From contig CP087218.1 in the NCBI GenBank assembly GCA_020912385.1, forward strand, positions 434,001-498,000: a stretch of DNA of 64,000 bases, read 5' to 3'. The DNA comes from Neofusicoccum parvum. Lineage: Eukaryota; Ascomycota; Dothideomycetes; Botryosphaeriales; Botryosphaeriaceae. Positions 1 to 11,840 of this stretch are shown piece by piece. How positions within the stretch are numbered: the stretch's first letter is position 1; each line of letters begins with the position of its first letter. Both the position numbers and the translations under genes were made by a program. The notes beneath the pieces were generated by a model. It worked only from the letters and a program-made list of their open reading frames with translations. It was not told where the DNA came from and did not search any database.

Positions 1-1629
1 CTTATGAGATCGTTCCCCGAGGAAAATCAACTCAATCGCCGTTTGAAGATCGTGTCTCCGATCTGCATCTGCCGGGCTGGCATCAACGTTACGACGCAGG
101 TAATCGATCAAGTATCGAATGTCCTGAGACGTATCCGAGTGAGCAGTGGGTTTCCAGTTATTTCTGCGTCGCTCCTGGAGGTAATTCCTGAGAAGGAATT
201 CAGACCAATGCTGTCGAGGTATTATAATGACGGCCTGAATGGTAAATCAGCACCAATGACTAAAGTTCACAGTCAAGATGCTTACCGAATCTCTGTACCA
301 GTGAGTGGCTGAGCATCCTTCGTTGCCCCAGTACTCTGCAAAATCTTCCTCATCGGGATCCCTTCTGAAAGGCTTCAGCTGCACAATGATGTCCTCTGAA
401 ATTTCTGCATCACCGATAAACATTTCGTTCTGATCAATGGCGTGCTTCAACTTCAGAGTGACTTCTTCGTCTGAGTCGATCACGTGGAATCCCTTGCTAC
501 TCTCGAATCCGGACATGGTTTTGTCATGCCGCACATATCCAGAATAAGGAATTTCGGCCATGCATGACCCAAAGACTTCCCGTTGGAGATTTGCGAGGAA
601 GTAGCAAAAGCTGGCCTCTTCGCTCGCTTCTTTCAGTGCTTGGACTACGGCCATGTCACGGCCCTTCAAGCCGTCGTAACGTAGATTCGCGTCTGTATAC
701 TTGTGATCCAAAATGTAGCAATACTCGGGTTCCTGGGTCTCACTGGTAAGGCAGTCACTCAACCATTCCCTGAGTGCGGAGCGAAGGAGTTGCGTTTTAG
801 TCATAGAGACTGGGCTTGGCGGTACCGAGGAAGATGAAGTGTTGATCAGATTGTAGGTGAGCACCCAGCGGTACCCTGATGTAATCTCGGTGACTTCATG
901 TGTGACGTCGGCAAACCTGTATCTGTGAGCTGTGGTGATAATACAGATTCAGTAAATGAGCATCTCTTGCCAGCAGACGTAAGACTGTTTCATCTCCTCA
1001 GAACGGAAGGTTTTCTCCTGCCCGGCATGCTTCACTTTCACGACTCCGCCGGTATGTGGACAGGGAAGACATATGACAAGTGTTCCAAACATTCTGGGGG
1101 CTTTCTCGGTGTCCCTGTGAGGCTTGAACATAGCTCCCTTCTCGTAGAGCAGCATCTTGTACAGCTGCGCCTCTACATTCCATCCACTGCTGGCGATTCC
1201 TAGCTCTTCAGAAATTTTGGCGACCAGGTCTTTCAGCATGTGGGTCCATGCCAAATTCCGAATTTGAAACTTGTCCGGGTTGAGCTCCCAGGTGTTCCGA
1301 ATGGAGGTGTCGATGATAGTTTCGCTGCCTTTCCCGAATGGCGCTTGGTGGCAAGCTTTCACTAAGCTTTGAGCATTGTGCTGGCTCAGAGGCAGGTCGA
1401 TGTCTCCCACCCCATCAATGTGGATTTGGGGATCGACAGCTGTGTCCAAAGGGCCGGAAGAGACAAAGCTCCCTACACCATTGATTCCATCGAGGGCTTC
1501 GCACAAGAGTTTCGCATGCCTATCTCTGTCGTCGACAGTGCTCTCGCTCGCACCGGACGAAAACTCGGCTTCGGAGTCAGTTTCGCTGTTCTCAGACTCC
1601 GTGAGGTCGATATCGCTGAAATTTGTCAT
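1..1629 (-). CDS. 2OG-Fe(II) oxygenase domain protein (3' end cut by window edge)
   Basis: Predicted Fe(II)/2-oxoglutarate-dependent oxygenase of the prolyl-4-hydroxylase-like fold; substrate unknown. I join three exons: 971-1629, 286-916 and 1-234, with the reading frame still open at base 1. Iron ligands visible are H171 and D173 (motif KPHRDTEK) and a distal H226 in DVTHEV; R236 in TSGYR is the likely 2-oxoglutarate contact. A later THWYRDS motif, followed across the second intron by AVIIIPR, is typical of large fungal members of this family. The N-terminus is acidic and serine-rich. The first intron (917-970) uses a GC donor (GCAAGA) and restores codon TGG exactly; the second (235-285) has a standard GTAAGC donor. 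The ATG at 1629 is the first in frame. Identity at superfamily level is fairly sure; the physiological role is not. Confidence 0.8.
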
Positions 1630-2020
1630 GGTTGACCTCTCTCGGCGCTGTTCACAACACGCGTTTTAGCGGAAGCGTGTGGGAGATCGCGTCGCGAAGG
1701 ACTCGTTCACGTTCCAGTGGGGATGACTGTCTCTCTGAAACGAAGTGTCCAGTATCAGGATCCGATAAACCAAGTGGAAGGGAGGGAGAAGGAATCGCCA
1801 TCAATTGTGCAGCGACGGAAATGCAAGGAGGTGCGACACCAAATTTACACGCTAGACGCCGATCACATACTGGGGTCTCCGACAAGGATCTCCGACAGGG
1901 ATCACTGATGCTTGGAGAAGTTGCAGGATAAATATTTATTGTCCTTTTTTCGTCTTGGCTTTGCAGTTATACTTTTCGAATGGGTTGTTCCACTGGTGAT
2001 ACTCCCTTCAACAAATACTC
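1630..2020. other. intergenic region upstream of the oxygenase gene
   Basis: This gap lies between two genes on the minus strand. It must hold the promoter of the oxygenase gene (right to left) and the 3' end of PRP4. I see no convincing gene or conserved element in it. Confidence 0.5.
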
Positions 2021-3800
2021 TCAAAGTCCTTCTCCGTCATCCCTTGCCCAAAGCTTCACTGTCCTGTCATGCCCTGAACTGCAAATCCACTTCGCATCGT
2101 GGCTGACATCCGTGCTGAGTACGTTGCCCGAGTGTCCGCTGAGTGTCTTGCACAGTGCCCAGTCATCCGCGCTGAAGATCCTGACGTTCTTGTCGAACCC
2201 GGAGGACACAAAGAACGTGCCAGCCTTCTTCGGCTGCATGTTGCCGCTGTCATCATTCTGCGGTGTGTATCCATTTGCGGGACCGTCGATTCCTTTGAAC
2301 CAGCGCAGGTCCGTCACGCCTCCCCTGTGAGCACCGATACTGCCCATCTCGCGGACAGCACGCACATCCCAACACTTCGCAAATCCATCACCGGAGCCCG
2401 AGAGCACGCGGTAACCATCTGCGCTCCAGTCTAAGCCGTAAATGGGGCTACTGTGGCTGTCCAGAAGCATGACCATGCGGCCTGTACGGAGATCCCACAC
2501 TCTTCCAATGCTGTCGAGTCCGGCACTTGCGATCAAGGATCCATCGTGGTTGAAGCTGACCGTGTAGACTTCACGTGAGTGTCCTTCTTGGAGGAGCAAC
2601 TCTGTAGTAGTGTTTACATCCCATAAGCGCCACGTCGTGTCGAAAGAGGCCGATGCAAGGTATTTGCCCGAGGGGTGAAATTCGACTCGGCAAACACGTC
2701 CAGTGTGACCAGATAGGGTGGAGATGGGGGTATCTTGCTCGAGCGACCACAGGTGAACCTGACCTTCACCGCCGCCGGAGGCCAGGTTGAGAGAAGATGG
2801 CGAAACATTGCCGTCTGACAACGTTGCACCTGGATACCAAGCCAAGCCGCCTATCCTGTCCGTGTGCCCTCGCAAGACCCCCTTTTCGTTGAGATTAGGC
2901 ACGTCGAGCAGCCTGATGCTACCGCCCCAGTTGCCCGCCACAATCATCTCTCCACTTGGCGAGAACCGCGCCATGCTGACCGGTCTGTCTCCGGCAATCT
3001 GAGAGCCAAACAAGTCAAAGCCTTCCAAGCGTTCCTTGAGAGCCTTGCGGTGTTTGACGTGGGTGCGTAGAGGTATGGTGGATTCCATCTTCTGGTAAGC
3101 GATGCGGGTTTGCGCTCTCGGTAGAGAATACCTGGCGATATCTTTCCGGGCCTCCAGCAGCTCCTCCAGACCTTCGGTGTAAAACTCCTCATTCCCTTCG
3201 TCTTCTGCCTCGGCCTCGCCTTCCTGGTCTCTCATCTGCATGTCGCCCTCTGCATCATGCTGGCCCGACTCTAGTTGCTGGGTAAGGAGCTCTCGTAAAC
3301 GGTCTCTCCTGTCACCAGGGCCCTCGCCGAATAATGTTATGGGTTCTCCCAGCTCCCGCAGACGTAAGCGAACTTTGGTATCGTCAGTGGGGACTGCGAT
3401 GGTCGCGGCTAGACGCTTGCGCTCGAACTGAGCAAGAATGGCCGATGCCTTCTCAGAAGGGACGCCCGACGCGCCGGAAGGGAGGGAATAGTCGCGGTCG
3501 ATGGCTGCATAGCTATATCAGCTTCATTTGTGTCCGTTGTACGTGGGATGGTGGGGAACCTACGGACATTGGCAAGATCAATGCCGCCCATATCAACGTC
3601 CTGTCCATAGGCGTGCATATTAGCGCCTTGTTCATGCCTTGGGCCGCGAGGGTGTGATCGCGACGCTGCACACGAATCGCGCCCTCTATTTGGTAGACTT
3701 GTGAACACCGGGCGATCGCGAGAAGAGAGCTGGGAAAGAGCTTGCTTACCTCTTGTTGCTGCTCCTCCTCAACATACGCCTGCCTCGACGGGTGCATCAT
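2021..3800 (-). CDS. prp4: U4/U6 small nuclear ribonucleoprotein PRP4 (WD40 splicing factor)
   Basis: Component of the U4/U6 di-snRNP and U4/U6.U5 tri-snRNP, acting in spliceosome assembly in the nucleus. The main exon is 2021-3512; it holds the PRP4/SFM motif ([16 protein letters not shown]) followed by about seven WD40 repeats with GH...WD signatures (for example RLWDVN, KCWDVR, KLWARD at the end). Upstream, exon 2 (3560 to about 3700) encodes [14 protein letters not shown] and joins exon 3 across a 47-nt intron (3513-3559). Exon 1 (3750-3800) encodes [17 protein letters not shown], a start I recognise from fungal PRP4 proteins. The exon 1/exon 2 acceptor could not be fixed: no AG gives a matching phase with a reasonable intron length. 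Function is confident; the N-terminal junction is not. Confidence 0.9.
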
Positions 3801-4177
3801 CGTGACTGCTGGTCGCTGAGGCGCGGCCTCAGGTGCGCTTGCCCGGTGGCACTTGGACAGGAAGAAGGGCGCGATGTTGCGCCGGCGAGGTGTGGGTGGG
3901 CGAAGATCGGATGTGAGGCGGACGTAAAGTCGAGGCCGCACGCCTGTGACATAGCGTGAAATGTGCACCGCGTCCCAAAGGTCCTCCGTACATCCTCCGC
4001 CCTCCGCTCCGCCGCCGCCAAGCCGCTTGGATGAAGTAATCGCTGACCTTTCTACGGGCCAACTCCAAGCACGTCTCACGCATTCTTTCACGCATCTGCA
4101 CGCGCTGCATCTCTCCTATCGTCATCTCCACTCTCTGTTCTGTTATGCTCTTTGCTTAGACTCTCACGTGGTCGCTC
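3801..4177. promoter_or_regulatory. divergent promoter between PRP4 and the PTC7-type phosphatase
   Basis: A 377-bp region between two head-to-head genes, so both promoters must lie here. It is pyrimidine-rich on the plus strand close to the phosphatase start. I see no recognisable operator. Confidence 0.5.
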
Positions 4178-5492
4178 ATGCGTGCGACCGTCCGCTTTCT
4201 TATCTCCTTCCTCGTACTCTTGATTGCGATGAGCTTCGCTGGCCCTCGACTTGTCCTTCCAAGCAAAATCACTGCCACTGCTGGAGCCGGTCTCTCCGCC
4301 TGCACGCAATTGCCGCTATGCAATGCTAGCCTAGCGAGGGCACAGCGCCTCTCCTCCTGGATCGCCTCGAACGCGCCCGCTTCCCGCGCCTTCAGCGCCT
4401 CTTCTCGAAACGCCTCGCAGATGCCCAAATTCACCTACCGCATATCCGCTTCGTACTCCGCAAAGGGCCACCAGTTCAATCCCGAGTACAATCTCTACAA
4501 CCACAACCCGTTTGTGAGATTAACAAAGAAGGGCGGACACAAGCGGCCGGCGAGCGGACAGGACTCGTTCTTCGTGAATCAAGTGGGAGATACTGGCGCC
4601 GTTGCGTTCGGAGTTGCTGATGGCGTCGGCGGCTGGACTGAGTCTGGCGTGGATCCTGCGGATTTCGCCCATGGTCTTTGTGACTACATGGCGGTAGCCG
4701 CCAATGGCTACCCGGAGGGCTTTGCAAAGGGTCCCCTGCACCCCAAGGATCTTCTACAGATTGGCTACGAAAATGTCACCAATGACGACTCAATCATTGG
4801 CGGAGGAAGCACCGCATGCATTGCGGCTGCGGAGCCTGACGGCTCTGTCGAGGTCGCTAAGTGAGCGATTTAGCCGGTGTGTTCCTGGAATTAGCTAATG
4901 CCTCGACAGTTTGGGTGACTCTGGCTTCATCCACCTCGGTCTCAATGCTGTCCGCTACTTTTCTCCGCCGCAAACGCACGCCTTCAACACGCCGTACCAG
5001 ATGTCCAAGATCCCCGCTCAGATGCTTGCGCAGATGAAGCTATTCGGAGGCTCAGTCGCGCATGCCGAGACACCAAAGGACTCGGCAGTCACAAACCACA
5101 AGCTCAAGCATGGTGATGTGCTTGTTTTTGCGACGGATGGTGTGTGGGATAATCTGAGCCCACAAGACGTGCTCACCATTGTCGCCAAGCACATGACTGC
5201 TCTGGGTGGGTGGACCGATACCAAGGAGGAGTTCACGGTGAGCGCTCATCTGCGTGGCCTCACTGAGAAGGGTGGAATCGGCAAATCCGACAACAATACG
5301 CTGCAAGCACTACTTGCGCTTGCAGTGACCGGAGAGGCCAAGGCAGCAAGTCTCAACACGAGGAGGGACGGCCCGTTCGCGAAGGAGGTGCAAAAGTACT
5401 ACCCAGGCGAGAACTGGCACGGTGGAAAGCCGGACGATATCTGCGTTGTCGTGGCTATCGCAATTGAGGACGGCAGAGAGCACAAACTCTGA
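4178..5492 (+). CDS. PP2C-family serine/threonine phosphatase, PTC7-like, probably mitochondrial
   Basis: Metal-dependent (PPM/PP2C) protein phosphatase of the PTC7/azurin-like branch, which in yeast acts in mitochondria on coenzyme Q biosynthesis. Exons 4178-4860 and 4910-5492 join in frame (AA|T = Asn, giving VANLGDSGF) across a 49-nt intron; predicted length 421 aa. PP2C motifs in order: SGQDSFF, GVADGVGGW with metal-binding D148, GGGSTACIA, NLGDSGF, FATDGVWDNLS, and a C-terminal KPDDICVVVA. The first ~80 residues are rich in A, S and R with few acids, as expected for a mitochondrial presequence, but begin with a hydrophobic stretch. An alternative start at M18 (position 4229) would remove that stretch and is plausible. 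Family assignment is strong; localisation is inferred. Confidence 0.88.
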
Positions 5493-6133
5493 AGGACAAA
5501 AGATCTTGGCGGCAGGGGAAGCATGGTAAGGCGCAGGCGGTACGGTAGATTCGGCTGTCTTGAATAGGGAGGCGTTCGGGGGCAAAGAAGACCTTCAACT
5601 GGTGTACTTTTGTAGAAACAATGCCAACATACGTATTACCGGACGGGCCTTTGCGTGTTTGGCAGGGCTGAGCAGTGCCTCATAGGGCTGCATGGCGGCT
5701 GGTACCTGGGTACCTGATGCGCGTGGGGTGATCAAAGCGGCGCTCGATCAGGGACGGAGAATCAAAATCGCGCGCGTCGGGGGAGGCGCTGAAACAACAT
5801 CAACCATCCGGCTAGATCCATCAAGCCCGCGCTCTTGCCGTCCGGACGTCCGCTTGCATCACAGGCGTCATTGCGCGGCGACAGACGGGTCCATCACGTG
5901 CAGAGGTGCGGTTGCCCGGGCAGCGCAGGGCCAAACCACACGTAAATCCCGCGGCCTCGACGCCCTCAACTCCATCCACCTCACGACGCGACGACGCCCC
6001 AGTATCTCGCCAACCCTGTCAGCATTCCCTATGGAACGGTAGCACACACTCGGCATTCGCTACATCGATCGACACTCGCCCCGAGATCCCTCAAGCATCG
6101 CATACCCTCTGCGGTCGCATCTCGCCGGACGCC
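5493..6133. other. intergenic region, promoter and 5' leader of MPS1 kinase
   Basis: Between two plus-strand genes. The reading frame of the kinase is open back to 5906, so a longer N-terminus is possible, but the sequence before 6134 reads like leader sequence. No other gene seen. Confidence 0.45.
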
Positions 6134-8123
6134 ATGGCCGCAGCTTCGCCAACTCCTCTGTCATCCTACAACAACGGCGGCCGCATGTCGCGCCAGCCGT
6201 CGATGCATAGCTCGCTGCAATACAGGCGCGAGTCGCCCATATCTATCCTAGGTCAATCCCACGGCTTCAGTGCCAACGCGCCCATGATGCAGCGCATCGA
6301 CATTGGCGACAGCTCCGAGGACGAGATTGAGCAGCCCATGAAGCTGAACCCCTACACACGCGCGCTTCTCGGCCAGGACAACCCCAGCTCTCCCGTCAGA
6401 CAGCAGGGCGCCCCCAAGCTTCGGATCTCGAGAAATTCTCTTGGGCACACCGACACACCAATGCAGGATACCATCACCCCGGCGCCGTCGCTCCGCATCA
6501 AAAGGGTGCCCCTGCGCGGTGCGCCGATGCGCAGGCTGAGACGCACGCCGCAAAGCGAAGATGAGCAGCAGCCACAACAATCTTCCATGGATGTGTCGCA
6601 CTCTGCCAGCCCTCAGGCTGGTGGAAGCCCCCAGCCACTCGGGGCTGGCAGCCCTCGGATTGTGCGCATCACCAGCCCGTCGCATGATCAGGAGAACTAT
6701 CCAGCCTCAACCATGAAGGCTGACTCGGTCATGAGAGTCAACTCCAATACCAAAGTTGATTCCATGATGAAGGATTCGTTCATGAAGGACTCCGTGATGA
6801 AGGTGGAGCCAGCGGTAAGACCGTCGTCAAAGGGCGAGCACAAGCCTGTCCCGCTGGCTCCTGTCAGCGTCAACACGCCTCTTCGTCCTGCTCCGCCCCC
6901 ACCGCCGAGGATGTCAGTTTTGGATACTGCCACTGCCGCCGCTGGCGCCTCAACTGTAAAGTCAAAGAAGCGGAGAAGGGCATTTATGGTTAACGGGAAA
7001 CCCTACCAAGAAATCGGCAGAATCGGCAAAGGTGGAAGTTCTGACGTTTACCGCGTCATGGCTGAAAACGGCAAACTGTTTGCTTTGAAAAGAGTGAAGT
7101 TGGAAGATGCGGACGAGAACGCAGTACGGGGATACAAGGGTGAGATTGAGCTCTTGAGAAAACTAGAGGGTGTCGAGAGAGTTGTAAGATTATTCGACTG
7201 GGAAGTCGATGAGGAGAAGCAGGTGCTCAGTGTGGTGAGTAGACCCCCACACCTCCGCAAAAAGCCTATCCGAAAGTGGGTGAAACCAGGCAAGTCACTG
7301 ACCAGGATCGCAGCTCATGGACATTGGAGAATCCGACCTCGCCCGCCTTTTGCGCATGAAAATCGACCCCGAAGATGCCGCCCTCGATCTTTCATTCACA
7401 CGGTACTACTGGAAGGAGATGCTTGAATGTGTTTCATCGGTTCATGAGTACGATATCGTGCACTCAGATCTGAAACCAGCAAACTTCCTCCTAATCCAGG
7501 GCCGGCTCAAACTCATCGACTTTGGCATTGCCAACGCTATCGATATTGACAATACCGTAAACGTTCACCGAGATTCCCACGTCGGCACACCGAACTACAT
7601 GTCCCCGGAGTCTCTGCAGGATTCAAATGCATCCGCCCGCCACGGACCTAATGGCGACTCGTCCCTTGGCCGTTGCATGAAGCTGGGCAAGCCCAGTGAT
7701 GTGTGGAGTTTGGGGTGTATTCTGTACCAGATGGTCTACGGCAGGCCACCTTTTGCCCACATCCCCAATCAGATCCACCGCGTCATGGCCATCGTCAACC
7801 CCAATGTCACCATCGATTTCCCTTCACACGGTCTCGGCAACATACGCGTCCCCACTGGCCTCAAGAAGACGCTGAAGCGCTGTCTCCAGCGTGACCCGTC
7901 CCGCCGCCCCACCATTCCTGAGATGCTCAGCGAAAGGGACGAATTCCTATGCCCTGACGCAGGCGACGATCTCAAGATCCCGGAAGCGCTATTGGGCCAG
8001 ATCATTCAGAGAGTGGCAGACCGCTTCAGGGATCAGAGCAAGCCAATGCCGACCGAGGAGGAAATAAGACAGTACCCTGGCAGTTTCTACGCAAAGATCC
8101 GTGATCTGCTGGAGGAAGTGTAA
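6134..8123 (+). CDS. mps1: MPS1/TTK-type dual-specificity protein kinase (spindle checkpoint)
   Basis: Kinetochore and spindle-pole kinase needed for the spindle assembly checkpoint. Exons 6134-7234 and 7314-8123 join in phase 0 across a 79-nt intron, giving 636 aa. The N-terminal ~280 residues are disordered, rich in S, P and Q. The kinase domain starts near residue 285: glycine-rich loop GKGGSSDVYRV (from G298), catalytic lysine K319 in FALKRVK, catalytic loop HSDLKPANFLL (the HSD form, not HRD, is characteristic of MPS1), metal-binding DFGIAN, activation segment and GTPNYMSPES. A C-terminal tail follows the kinase domain. I chose the ATG at 6134 because it has a good Kozak context (gccATGG) and precedes a natural-looking N-terminus; an upstream in-frame ATG at 5906 exists. 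Confidence 0.92.
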
Positions 8124-8940
8124 TCTTTAATACCTCCGGCAAGGCCATTGACTGCAATGAGTGATGATCAAGTAATATGGACACGTCTTCTTCCTCTTCT
8201 TCCCTCATCTTCCTCCTCTTCCTCCTCTTCACCCTCCTGGACGCGATGCTGCTTTTTCACGCAGCGTTTTGACCATCTTTGTTTTGGATAGCAGGGCGCC
8301 TGGTGCTGTCATATTCCGCTTTTCTGGATACTTCCCCCTGACCTCCAGTCGGATGTCTCCTTTTCTTTTGTTCTCTAGTGTACCAATTGCATGGACGGAG
8401 AAGAGAATGAGGGGTAGAAGTCTGGGTGGCAAAAGCTGCATTAGCATGGTTTTCTTTCTTGTGCGTCCGCGGCGCTTGTATATATACCCTCACAATTGCG
8501 CTGGCAGTTGGCGATATTCTCTTAGTTTAGAGCATCTTCTTAGCCTCTAGCTCTTACAAGTCTCCTTTTCTCCGCCAATACTCAGATCGATCATACTTCC
8601 CAGGGGATTGTTTGAGTTCATTAATTGCGACTGCGACGGATGTGCAAGAACAACGGCATGTGAGGCTGCCCAGTATTTTCGTTCATTCGTATGGCTAAGT
8701 CTCTATACACCATAGCCAGTGCTCAGTCTCCAAATGCTTTCTCCTAACCTGCTTTGCGTCTCGTGATGTGCCCTTGCGGTCGGTGGCCGTACGAAACGGG
8801 CCGCCCTAGGCTACGATGCAGCAGCGGAGATTGCTTCGATTTTGACCAACACGTTTTACGCGTGCTCAACGCCACTCCCAACTCCACCGACTTCATGGTC
8901 ATGCTACTCCATATGCTTTGGCCCCCACGCAGCCGCTCGC
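8124..8940. other. intergenic region between convergent MPS1 and TMA22
   Basis: 3' ends of two convergent genes meet here. The region contains a long pyrimidine (CTT/CCT) tract at about 8188-8240. I found no further gene. Confidence 0.5.
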
Positions 8941-9802
8941 TCAACTGTCCGCCTTCTTCTTCTTGTCCTCGATGCACTCGACATTATCCTCGGGCACGTC
9001 GTACTTTTCGATGAGGAAGTCGAACACGTCGTCGCTCAGGTCGCCCTGCAGCGTGATCTCCTCGCCGCCGGCGGGCAGCTTGGTGACGGAGGCGCCCGTC
9101 GCGAATTTCTTGCCGAGGTCCTTGGACACCTTCTTGAGGTCGAGCCCGAAGTTCTCGAGCCCGACGATGGCCGTCACGTACTTGCGCTTGTTGCGCTCGA
9201 TGCGCTTGATGTAGATCTTCGAGTGCGCCTTGATCTCGGCTTCCTTCTGCGCCGCCGACTCGGCCTTTGCGGCTTTCTTCTTGGCGTCTTTCTCGGCGCG
9301 CTGCTGGGCTTCGAGGGAGAGGGAGGAGAGGTTGGCGTTTATTGCGTCTGATGTGGAGGAGTGGTGTGAGTCAGCCCAGTGTGTACATGTACATGAGTGG
9401 GTTTCGCGTGCCCGAAAGGGGAAAATGAGCGCGGGAGCGTTGCGGTGGATAGAAAGAAGAAGGGCAGGGCGGTGGAGTACCTGCGGAGTAGAGGCGCTCG
9501 TGCATGTCGGGGTGGTTCTCCTTGAGCCACTCTTCGCATTTCTTGGTCGTACCGCCGAATTCACAGTACTATTTGCGCCCGAGAGGGTCCAGTCAGTCGA
9601 TCGGTGATTCCCTATAGACGGAGTCGTCCCCTGTGTGTCTCCTACCTACTTCTGGGGGCAGGGTGCAGACTGCGCGGGCAGGAATGTCAGCATTTCTGTT
9701 GGATGTGCGAAGGCGGGGCGGGGAGCGTTGATTGGGGAACGTACCGCCGCAGTAGACGACCTGCTTTGCTTCGGCGAGCGGTGCTGCTTCGTTGTCGGCC
9801 AT
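8941..9802 (-). CDS. TMA22: translation machinery-associated protein 22 (DENR/TMA22), SUI1 domain
   Basis: Homologue of density-regulated protein, which with TMA20/MCT-1 removes deacylated tRNA from 40S subunits after termination and aids reinitiation; cytosolic. Four exons: 9745-9802, 9650-9669, 9481-9568 and 8941-9347, total 190 aa, every junction in frame. The N-terminus reads QVVYCGVCTLPPEYCEFGG, a cysteine-rich zinc-binding module typical of TMA22; a central charged helix rich in A, K and E follows; the C-terminal half carries the SUI1/eIF1-like fold (KIYIKRIERNKRKYVTAIVG). Exon 2 is only 20 nt and supplies CTLPPE between two introns of 75 and 81 nt. Length and domain order match the family, so confidence is high. 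Confidence 0.92.
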
Positions 9803-10258
9803 GATTGTATGCGGGTCCAGAGATGTGTCTGGTAGAGGGTGAGAGGAGGATTGGTGGTGAGGAGGTTGGGTGGCAGGCGTGCTGGAGAGAGCACAGGACG
9901 AGTGGTGGGGTATCGGTAGCGGGGCAGAATCGGCGTCACCAGGAGCGAGGGGCAATGAACAAAACGCGGCCTGCCGCCCCGGGCATCGGAGCGGAGCGGG
10001 AGGCTTTCGCAATCACGTGCAAATAATTGGAATATTGCCCTGGAAACAGGGCACTGCCAACACAGCACGGTGATACCTGACTTGATACCGACAAAGTTTT
10101 GGATTGAGTAAGGTTGAATTTTCCCCAGATGCCTGCCATTTTATCTATCCAACCAGCAAATGCCATTTTTTCTTATCTTCATCCAAAACGCCCAGCCCGC
10201 TGACCCTAGCTTCAAGTCTCATGTCATTTGCACCGAAAGCTTTGAATGCTGCTGCCTC
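9803..10258. other. intergenic region, promoter of TMA22
   Basis: Lies upstream of TMA22 (minus strand) and downstream of TRM5 (minus strand). No gene or clear regulatory motif recognised. Confidence 0.45.
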
Positions 10259-11840
10259 CTAGGGTTTGCGGAAGGCGACCTCCTCTGGGAGACGGAAGCT
10301 AGCACAGAACATTCTCTTGTTCGGTGCTACGTCTCGCACATCAAAGATCTCTCCGTCTAGAGTTTCGCGAGTAATCTCGAACTCCAGCTTCTCGGAAATC
10401 CGCTTGCAGATATCAATCTCCTGCTCCACGTTGTCATCACTCTTGGTGCCGAAACAGTAGACGTGCACCATCGGGAGCTGGAATTCCGTGTGAGGAGCGA
10501 AGAGAGTGGCAGGATCCGCGACTCCGAGGACGTCGCTGACGGGGGAGCGAGTGAAGAGTCCAATGAACGAAGGCAAGAAGTCAATTGCAATGGCAGGTAG
10601 GTTCATGACGTAGTGGGAGAAGATGCGGGGTTGAGTGAGGACCCGTTCGAGCGACTTGGGATCCACGGCAGCCGATGTCTTTGTCCCGTCAGCCTTGCGA
10701 CGCGAGCCACCGGGCGCCGCCTTCACCGTGACGCTATGTGACGATCTGAAAAGATCGGCAGTGGCATCGCGGATGAATGCGTGACCGTCAGCGTTGAAGG
10801 CGCGCACGAACTTGTCGACCTATCGTGTGTGAGCTACGAGGGGGTTCAGGGGAATATAGGGCCGATCTTACCTTGTTCCTCTGGATTGCATCTGCCATGC
10901 ATGCATAACTCTCCGGATTCAGATCGTTCGCCCAAGTGAAGATGCGCTTCTTGCCAGCGGGTACCGCAAAGGGGCCAACACCGGCCATAACATCGCACAC
11001 GGCTTCTCCTTCCTTGAAAGCCTGGACCATGCGCCGGTGCTCACCCTGCAGCCTGCTGTTCCAGTACACTTTCGAGTAGTCGAACTTGAAGGTGCAGCCT
11101 TCTTCGTGCAGCTCCACGTTGAGGTCTGGTGACCCAACGAGGACTTCGTAGGAGAATGTGCGGAACTCGCTCTCATCGCCCACGCTGTCGATCTTACTGA
11201 TGACGGTCTCGATATTGTGAGACTTGTCTTTCAAGACCTGGGCGATGAGCTGCTTGTAGGGCTGGTGGGAGTCCCGCAGGTTCAGATGAAGGATATGACC
11301 AACTTGGGAGAAGCGCTTGGGATACGCGTCTTCCTGGTTGTCTTCCGGAACCACGGCAGACATGATCTCGTCTGATTTCCATCAGCACTACGGAAAGCCT
11401 GCAGGCAGCAGCGTCACGCACCGTATGTCCAGTAGTCATAGTCGAGGTGCACGTCGTAGGGGACGACACTGGCGATATCTTTGGTTTGGAACTCAGCCAG
11501 CGAGGGAGACCAGGTTGACGGGTCTGCCTACTCCCATCAGCATGTGCTCCGCGTAGCTATGGGCAGCTGCTGGCCTACCATCGTGCCTGATGTCGGGCCT
11601 CAGCAGCACGCACTTGCGGCCCTGGGAGGCCAGCTCCGGCAGCGGGTCGGGCTGGACAGACTGCAGCCGCGGCGCAGCCAGCACATCCTTGCTCTTCTCC
11701 AGGGCCTTGCGCACGAGCGAAATGTCCTTGTTGCTGGCGACGCGGGCGGCGGCGATGGGAAAGGTCTTCTGGAAGAGCGAGCGGTCGAGCACGCGCATGG
11801 CCCGGTTGACGGGAGGGCGGAACATTGCGTCGTCAGACAT
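10259..11840 (-). CDS. TRM5: tRNA (guanine(37)-N1)-methyltransferase TRM5
   Basis: SAM-dependent methyltransferase forming m1G37 next to the anticodon, which prevents +1 frameshifting; works on nuclear/cytoplasmic and mitochondrial tRNAs. Exons 11579-11840, 11422-11523, 10872-11371 and 10259-10819 join in frame to 474 aa. Recognisable segments in order: FRPPVNRAM near the start, a D2-like region (GHILHLNLRD), the SAM motif CDVMAGVGPFAVPAGKK, then NDLNPESYACM, and a C-terminal VHVYCFG segment. Exon 2 of 102 nt encodes the conserved stretch ending DVHLDYDYWTYDEIM across the next junction. Introns are 49-55 nt. The start ATG at 11840 begins MSDDAMFRPP. It is transcribed divergently from the kinesin gene. 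Confidence 0.93.
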
